Shown: positions 49,716-53,966 of the stretch, in pieces
How the letters are laid out: every line of letters starts with the position of its first letter
How positions within the stretch are numbered: position 1 is the first letter of the stretch
Notes under the pieces: generated by a model
Told to the model about the DNA's origin: nothing
Database searches by the model: none
Seen by the model: only the letters and a program-made list of their open reading frames with translations
DNA from: Firmicutes bacterium UBA5227
GTDB taxonomy: Bacteria > Bacillota > Clostridia > Tissierellales > Sedimentibacteraceae
NCBI GenBank assembly: GCA_002409285.1
Contig: DHUT01000053.1
Location: forward strand, 3,610 to 57,575
Direction of reading: 5' to 3'
Length of the DNA: 53,966 bases
Made by a program: the position numbers and the translations under genes

Positions 49716-50948
49716 ATGGTATCCAGGAAAAAATATATTGTTACGATTATTGCGGTTGTTTTAGTAACTGCTATTTTGACCCTTTCATTAGGAAACATGT
49801 TAATGGTTGAGGCGGGTCAAAAAGTGGTTTTATCTAAAGAGACATACAACCAAATGAAGAATATGTATGAAAAGTATGCAAAACAAGAAAGTGTAATGGA
49901 GATTGCAAAGCGAGATTTCCTGTATGAGGCAGATGAAAAGAAGATGCTTGAAGGAGCATTGGAAGGCACTCTTAAGGCATTGGGAGATCCTTACACACAG
50001 TTCATGACAAAGGAAGAATTTGATGCACTTATGCAGGACACAGAAGGCTCCTATGAAGGTATCGGTGTTTACATAACAGCAAGTGACGATAATAAAATAT
50101 TGATAGTGTCCCCCATAGAGGACACACCGGCCGAAAAAGCAGGCCTTAAGACAGGAGACAAGATAATCAGAATAAACGGAACCGAGTATACTGCCGAACA
50201 AATTGACCAGGCTGTAAAGATTATGAAGGGAGAACCGGGAACGGATGTGACACTGACGGTTCAAAGAGTGAAAGAAGATGGAACCAGTGATATTTCCGAT
50301 GTGGTTGTAAATAGAGAAAAAATTAAAATTAACACGATAAAACCTGCCATGCTTGAGGACGAAATAGGCTATATAAGAATAACTACATTTGATATGCAGA
50401 CAGAAGAGGATTTTAAAGCTGCTTATAAAGAATTGAAAAACCAGGGTATGAAAAGCCTGGTAATAGACCTGAGATATAATCCCGGAGGAATAATTGAGTC
50501 AACAGTTGGAATTTCTGATATGTTCATGGGTGAAGGGATTGTCACATATACCAAGACAAAAGCAGGAGAGGTTGACTACTTTAAATCTGATAAAAATGCT
50601 GAGGATATACCTATTGTACTTTTAGTTAATGAAGGAAGTGCAAGTGCCTCTGAAATAATGGCAGGAGCAATGAAAGATACACAGAGGGCAACCTTGGTAG
50701 GAACAAAGACCTTTGGCAAGGGAATTGTTCAAAGGGTGCAAAGGTTCGGCAATGAAGGCGAAGGAATTAAAATGACAGTTTCAGAATACTTTACCCCCAA
50801 TGGGATAAACATTCACGGAATAGGAATCGAACCGGATATGGAAATTACATTATCAGAGGATGCCAAGGGATACGGAGCTGAATATTATGATACTGACAAT
50901 CAACTCCAAAAGGCCGTGGAGATATTAAAAGAAAAAATGAATCAATAA
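49716..50948 (+). CDS. carboxyl-terminal processing protease (S41, CtpA/CtpB-like)
   Basis: A 410-residue secreted or anchored Ser/Lys protease. ATG 49716 (MVSRKKYIVTI) follows CGGGAG. It has an N-terminal membrane anchor (IVTIIAVVLVTAILTLSL), the helical N-domain, a PDZ domain (about 110-195, with YEGIGVYIT and AEKAGLKTGDKIIRING) and the S41 core with LVIDLRYNPGG, the Ser nucleophile in NEGSASASEIMAGA and the Lys in VGTKTFGKGIVQ. In spore formers CtpB-type enzymes signal in sporulation. The substrate here is not shown. Confidence 0.94.
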   Translation: MVSRKKYIVTIIAVVLVTAILTLSLGNMLMVEAGQKVVLSKETYNQMKNMYEKYAKQESVMEIAKRDFLYEADEKKMLEGALEGTLKALGDPYTQFMTKEEFDALMQDTEGSYEGIGVYITASDDNKILIVSPIEDTPAEKAGLKTGDKIIRINGTEYTAEQIDQAVKIMKGEPGTDVTLTVQRVKEDGTSDISDVVVNREKIKINTIKPAMLEDEIGYIRITTFDMQTEEDFKAAYKELKNQGMKSLVIDLRYNPGGIIESTVGISDMFMGEGIVTYTKTKAGEVDYFKSDKNAEDIPIVLLVNEGSASASEIMAGAMKDTQRATLVGTKTFGKGIVQRVQRFGNEGEGIKMTVSEYFTPNGINIHGIGIEPDMEITLSEDAKGYGAEYYDTDNQLQKAVEILKEKMNQ

Positions 50949-50956
50949 AAAATAAT

Positions 50957-50993
50957 AAAAGAGGTAGGATTTGATGAATCCTACCTCTTTTTT
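50957..50993. terminator. bidirectional terminator between ctpA and the transglutaminase-like gene
   Basis: GAGGTAGGATT and AATCCTACCTC pair around TGATG, with AAAA before and TTTTTT after. Confidence 0.88.
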
Positions 50994-51000
50994 AGCCCTT

Positions 51001-51024
51001 AAATTAATAAATTAATAAATTAAT
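51001..51024. repeat. three tandem copies of AAATTAAT
   Basis: An 8-bp motif is repeated exactly three times, overlapping the stop codon of the transglutaminase-like gene. Slippage there could alter its last codons. Confidence 0.7.
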
Positions 51025-52721
51025 ACAGTTTTCTCAGTATCGTTCCATATTACTTTTTTGTCAATAGCTTCGCTTATAAATCTTAATGGAACCATTATAC
51101 GCCCCTTAATTAACTTGGCAGGAACATCAAGTTTACTTTCTTTGCCATTAATAAATACGGTATTGCTGTTTGCAGGAACTATAATTTTTGTTCCCTCATA
51201 TTCAATAACGGCCGAGCTGCTGCTTTCATCCCACCTTACCTTGCAATTCATAACTTCAAATACAGCTCTTAGGGGTACCATAGTCCTGCCGTTTTCTATA
51301 AATGGCCACTGATTAACCGTGCTAAAGTCAATATACTGATCATAAACCTTAACATTAACAGGCTTATCAGGTTTTTTACTGGTTATATAATCGAAAGCTC
51401 CTGCATTTAAGGCGGTTACAGATACGGTTTTCTGTAATCCCTGATATTCAAATTTAATATTGAAGTTTCCAGGCTTATTGAATATGAGAGTTCCATTATA
51501 AATGTTAATGCCTCCACTGTCGTATGGATAAATTAATATGCTGTCAGTAATATTAACCTTTTTATTTCCGTATAAAGCATATGCACTAAATGTTACAGTA
51601 GTTGCAGTATTGTAAACCTTATTTGACAAATCAATTGATAAGCTGTCCGGTGTTTCCTTATATTTAATGAACAGATTTAAAATGTGGTATTCATCAGTGC
51701 TGTCACTGTCAAGCTGACCGTAAGAAATCTCTGATACAAAATCATTTTTAAACAAATCTGACATGGCACTATTAATGTTTTCCTGAGAAATTTCTTTGTT
51801 AACCCTTACAGATATTTTTAAAGGTTGATGCATAATTTTATTTTCAAGAATTTTTATCAGCTCTTTTTCTGTCTTTGCCGTATTCTTGTCAGTATATACG
51901 TCCAATCCTGTTTCCATCAATAACCTATCAAATGATAACTCTTTTAGAAGTTCATAATAGTTTTTTGTGGCTTTAGGAGGATTTAGGGATTCATCTATTT
52001 TGTGATCCTTTAAAATTTCCTTGTCAGTAAGCATGTAATAGCTGTATGATACCATGTTCATATCAGGCACAGGGTCGTCCCAGGTGGTATCCAGGTGAAA
52101 CCAGTAATCCCCAAGCTTAACCATATTCCATATGTGGAGTTCTCCTTTAGCTGTGCCTGAAATTAGCCTGACAGGAATATTAAGTTCATTAAGCATATTG
52201 TATGTCAAAAGAGCATAGCCATTGCATACTGAAGTCCCCTGAGTCAGCAGGTCATAATCTGAATAATATTGCATTGTACTATCATATTTGCCGTTAAGTA
52301 CTATATAATCGTGAACAGCTTTAACCTTTTCGTGGTCATTCATATAAGGACTGATTATCTCCGACAATATGGATTTTATCTTTTTATCCGCTTCAATTCG
52401 TTTAGAGCTTGTTATTATGTAGTTAATATCAAAATCAATATTGCTTGTTTTTGAGTTGCTTGTTATTTCCCAACCCATAGATCTAACGTTTGAATTGATA
52501 TAGGGATCTTTTTTTACTGATTTTTTTAGATTTTCTTCAATATTATCCAAAGAGCCTGAATATCTTACGCCAAAATGTTGGGTGTACCTGCCCATTTGCT
52601 CTATCAAAACATTTTCCAGTTCATTAAAATTATTGGCAGATAGCTCCAATCCAAAAACATTACATGCAGATGCAGTTATTATTACAATACTTAATACTAA
52701 TGTTAAAACAGACTTCCTCAT
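51012..52721 (-). CDS. secreted transglutaminase-like protein with copper-amine-oxidase-type domain
   Basis: A 569-residue exported protein. It has a signal peptide (VLTLVLSIVIITASACNVFG). The transglutaminase core at about 120-225 has Cys in GTSVCNGYALL, His in ELHIWNMVKL and Asp in FHLDTTWDDPVP, so the triad is complete. A middle region of beta-rich sequence follows. The C-terminal 115 residues are a copper amine oxidase N-terminal-like domain (FIENGRTMVPLRAVFEV and IKGRIMVPLRFISEAID), common in clostridial surface proteins as a wall-binding or stalk module. The enzyme may be a cysteine protease or crosslinker. GGAAGGTGA precedes the ATG. An 8-bp AAATTAAT triplet repeat sits at its 3' end. 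Confidence 0.9.
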   Translation of the reverse strand: MRKSVLTLVLSIVIITASACNVFGLELSANNFNELENVLIEQMGRYTQHFGVRYSGSLDNIEENLKKSVKKDPYINSNVRSMGWEITSNSKTSNIDFDINYIITSSKRIEADKKIKSILSEIISPYMNDHEKVKAVHDYIVLNGKYDSTMQYYSDYDLLTQGTSVCNGYALLTYNMLNELNIPVRLISGTAKGELHIWNMVKLGDYWFHLDTTWDDPVPDMNMVSYSYYMLTDKEILKDHKIDESLNPPKATKNYYELLKELSFDRLLMETGLDVYTDKNTAKTEKELIKILENKIMHQPLKISVRVNKEISQENINSAMSDLFKNDFVSEISYGQLDSDSTDEYHILNLFIKYKETPDSLSIDLSNKVYNTATTVTFSAYALYGNKKVNITDSILIYPYDSGGINIYNGTLIFNKPGNFNIKFEYQGLQKTVSVTALNAGAFDYITSKKPDKPVNVKVYDQYIDFSTVNQWPFIENGRTMVPLRAVFEVMNCKVRWDESSSSAVIEYEGTKIIVPANSNTVFINGKESKLDVPAKLIKGRIMVPLRFISEAIDKKVIWNDTEKTVLIY

Positions 52722-52906
52722 CTTATCACCTTCCTGTACTTCATTAATTAATTATATACTATATTTTGGAAAATATAAAGTGCAAAAACATAAAGTCACT
52801 ATTGAAAGATAACTTTGTATAATATATTATCAATCTATGGCATAATAAAACTAAATCCATATATTAGACGTAATTAAAACAGAAAAAGTTCTTGAAAAGG
52901 AGAAAA

Positions 52907-53479
52907 ATGTTGAAAAATATTTTAAATGAAATACTATTGAGCGATAAGCCCTCAGAAAGAATATACAAACTCATTGAAACAGGAGAAATCAGTGATATTA
53001 TTCCGGAGCTGACGGCTCTTAAAGGATTTGACCAACAGACGCCATACCATAACAAGGATGTGTTAGACCATACTATGGCTGTGGTTGATGCAATTGAACC
53101 ACGGCTTAATTTAAGAATGGCGGCTTTGCTCCATGATATTGGTAAACCGGAATGTTTCACTGTAGATGAAAAAGGAATAGGTCATTTTTATGGACACCAC
53201 ATAAAATCAGCACAACAAGCTGAAGAAATCCTCAGAAGACTTGGATACGACGAGGACTTTATTGCAGAAGTTACAATTTTAATAAGATATCACTACATGA
53301 AAGAAGTGGCTTCAAGTATTAAAGAAAAGGGAATAAAGAAATTTGTTGATTCAGTTGGTGAAGAGCGTCTAAATGATATGTTTGAACTTATGAGAGCAGA
53401 TATAATGGGTAAGAAAAACCAGGATACTGAATCGGTTAAAAAGTTAAGAAGGTTGTGTAATGAATACTTGCATAAATAA
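52907..53479 (+). CDS. HD-domain phosphohydrolase
   Basis: A 190-residue cytoplasmic metal-dependent phosphohydrolase. ATG 52907 (MLKNILNEILL) follows AAAAGGAGA; the ORF-opening ATG-like codon at 52892 overlaps that site. The HD residues are H in TPYHNKDVLDHTM, HD in ALLHDIGKPECF and H in FYGHHIKSAQQAEEIL. It resembles the HD portion of CCA-adding enzymes, without the nucleotidyltransferase head, so it is a stand-alone HD protein. Substrate (cyclic nucleotide, 2',3'-phosphate or dNTP) unknown. Confidence 0.88.
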   Translation: MLKNILNEILLSDKPSERIYKLIETGEISDIIPELTALKGFDQQTPYHNKDVLDHTMAVVDAIEPRLNLRMAALLHDIGKPECFTVDEKGIGHFYGHHIKSAQQAEEILRRLGYDEDFIAEVTILIRYHYMKEVASSIKEKGIKKFVDSVGEERLNDMFELMRADIMGKKNQDTESVKKLRRLCNEYLHK

Positions 53480-53483
53480 TAAC

Positions 53484-53514
53484 TATGTAGAAAATGTTTA
53501 TCATTTTCTACATA
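53484..53514. terminator. hairpin between convergent HD and nagZ-like genes
   Basis: TATGTAGAAAATG and CATTTTCTACATA pair over 13 bp around TTTAT. The stem includes the stop codon of the minus-strand gene. Confidence 0.6.
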
Positions 53515-53966
53515 AGATTCATGTAAAGCTTCCATTGAAGAATTCTTACAACAGATTCATCAATCCTTTCAACAGATATTTCTTCTGCTTTTGCTGCACC
53601 TAACAATGTTTTAAAGCTACTTTCGAAATCTGTTACTACAAGCATATCATTTCCTGCCAGAACTGCCATAACTTCAGGTGAAAATTCTGACTGCAGCTCT
53701 GTAATTGCTCCCATTGATAAATCATCCGTCATTATTATACCGGTAAATTTCAATTGGTTTCTTAAAATATCAATTACACTTTTGGAAAGTGAAGCAGGCA
53801 GGCTGCTGTCTATGGCATCAATCACATTGTGAGAAACAAGTATGATTTCTGCTCCTGATTCAATACCGGCCTCAAATGGAATAAAGTCGTTGTTTAAAAA
53901 CTGTTCATAGGGTCGCATGTCATATGATGAGCCAGTGTGGGTGTCAGCATTATTTCCGTATCCCGG
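53508..53966 (-). CDS. glycoside hydrolase family 3 (NagZ-like), 3' part only
   Basis: Partial: the frame runs off the window edge at 53966. The visible 152 residues begin PGYGNNADTHTGSSYD, which is the KHFPGHG-x-DTHxxS substrate loop of beta-N-acetylhexosaminidases. They continue with LVSHNVIDAID, GIIMTDDLSMGAI holding the catalytic Asp, and a final helix ending at TAG 53508. NagZ removes GlcNAc from cell-wall muropeptides. The N-terminus, signal peptide and operon lie outside the window. Confidence 0.85.
   Translation of the reverse strand, partial: PGYGNNADTHTGSSYDMRPYEQFLNNDFIPFEAGIESGAEIILVSHNVIDAIDSSLPASLSKSVIDILRNQLKFTGIIMTDDLSMGAITELQSEFSPEVMAVLAGNDMLVVTDFESSFKTLLGAAKAEEISVERIDESVVRILQWKLYMNLM

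Overview
The window is chromosomal DNA from a low-GC Gram-positive anaerobe, most likely a spore-forming member of the Clostridia or Tissierellia (a Sedimentibacter-like amino-acid fermenter is my best guess, held loosely). The evidence is a trimeric [FeFe] hydrogenase operon (hydCBA), a Rex redox repressor, a hexameric glutamate dehydrogenase, a GerM-type sporulation lipoprotein, a collagen-like surface protein behind a mother-cell sigma-K-like promoter, AT-rich spacers and strong AGGAGG-type ribosome binding sites. No IS element, CRISPR array, rRNA or integrase was seen. The single tRNA is tRNA-Arg(TCG).

Layout. 23-2280 (minus): an XRE regulator followed by three tandem paralogous genes for repeat-built coiled-coil proteins, under a promoter carrying paired TTTCGAA operators. 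2381-4319: an AT-rich inverted repeat, a structured intergenic repeat, and a glutamyl-tRNA synthetase. 4379-6593: a HAD phosphatase and a collagen-like/beta-helix protein. 6645-9368 (minus): feoAB ferrous iron uptake with a DtxR-like box and a 44-residue ORF upstream. 9459-9644: two more copies (one degenerate) of the structured repeat. 9675-11244: an ABC importer lacking its binding protein. 11347-14314: XRE-cupin regulator, DUF819 transporter and M19 dipeptidase. 14383-18436 (minus): hydCBA. 18605-21957: PadR, TatD, 3-methyladenine glycosylase, and a FabT-like MarR regulator next to a DegV fatty-acid-binding protein. 21985-24303 (minus): ClpE-like ATPase.

25902-29854 is a run of translation and RNA-modification genes (trmB, DUF1294, ybaK, RluA-family, ABC-F). 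Then come a Prx6-type peroxiredoxin, a HlyD-like adaptor, a COG2509 flavoprotein, a calcium-type P-type ATPase with a one-base frameshift, a MocR regulator, PgeF, GerM-like lipoprotein, an orphan SsuA-like binding protein, a PiT phosphate transporter with its DUF47 partner, rex and gdhA. 45406-53966 holds an AI-2E-type permease, a six-repeat DUF346 protein, tRNA-Arg, two holin-like proteins around a Cys/Asn-rich mini-protein, CtpA, a transglutaminase/copper-amine-oxidase-domain protein, an HD phosphohydrolase, and the 3' end of a nagZ-like gene cut by the window edge.

Genes that work together: HydABC, GdhA and Rex fit an NADH-balancing amino-acid fermentation. FeoAB supplies iron to the Fe-S-rich hydrogenase. 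The MarR/DegV pair fits control of exogenous fatty-acid use. The least explained parts are the XRE/coiled-coil operon, the roughly 100-nt structured repeat found upstream of two unrelated genes, the XRE-cupin/DUF819/dipeptidase cluster with its perfect operator palindrome, and the two holins without a phage. Start codons were reassigned in many genes from ribosome binding sites; each entry says why.
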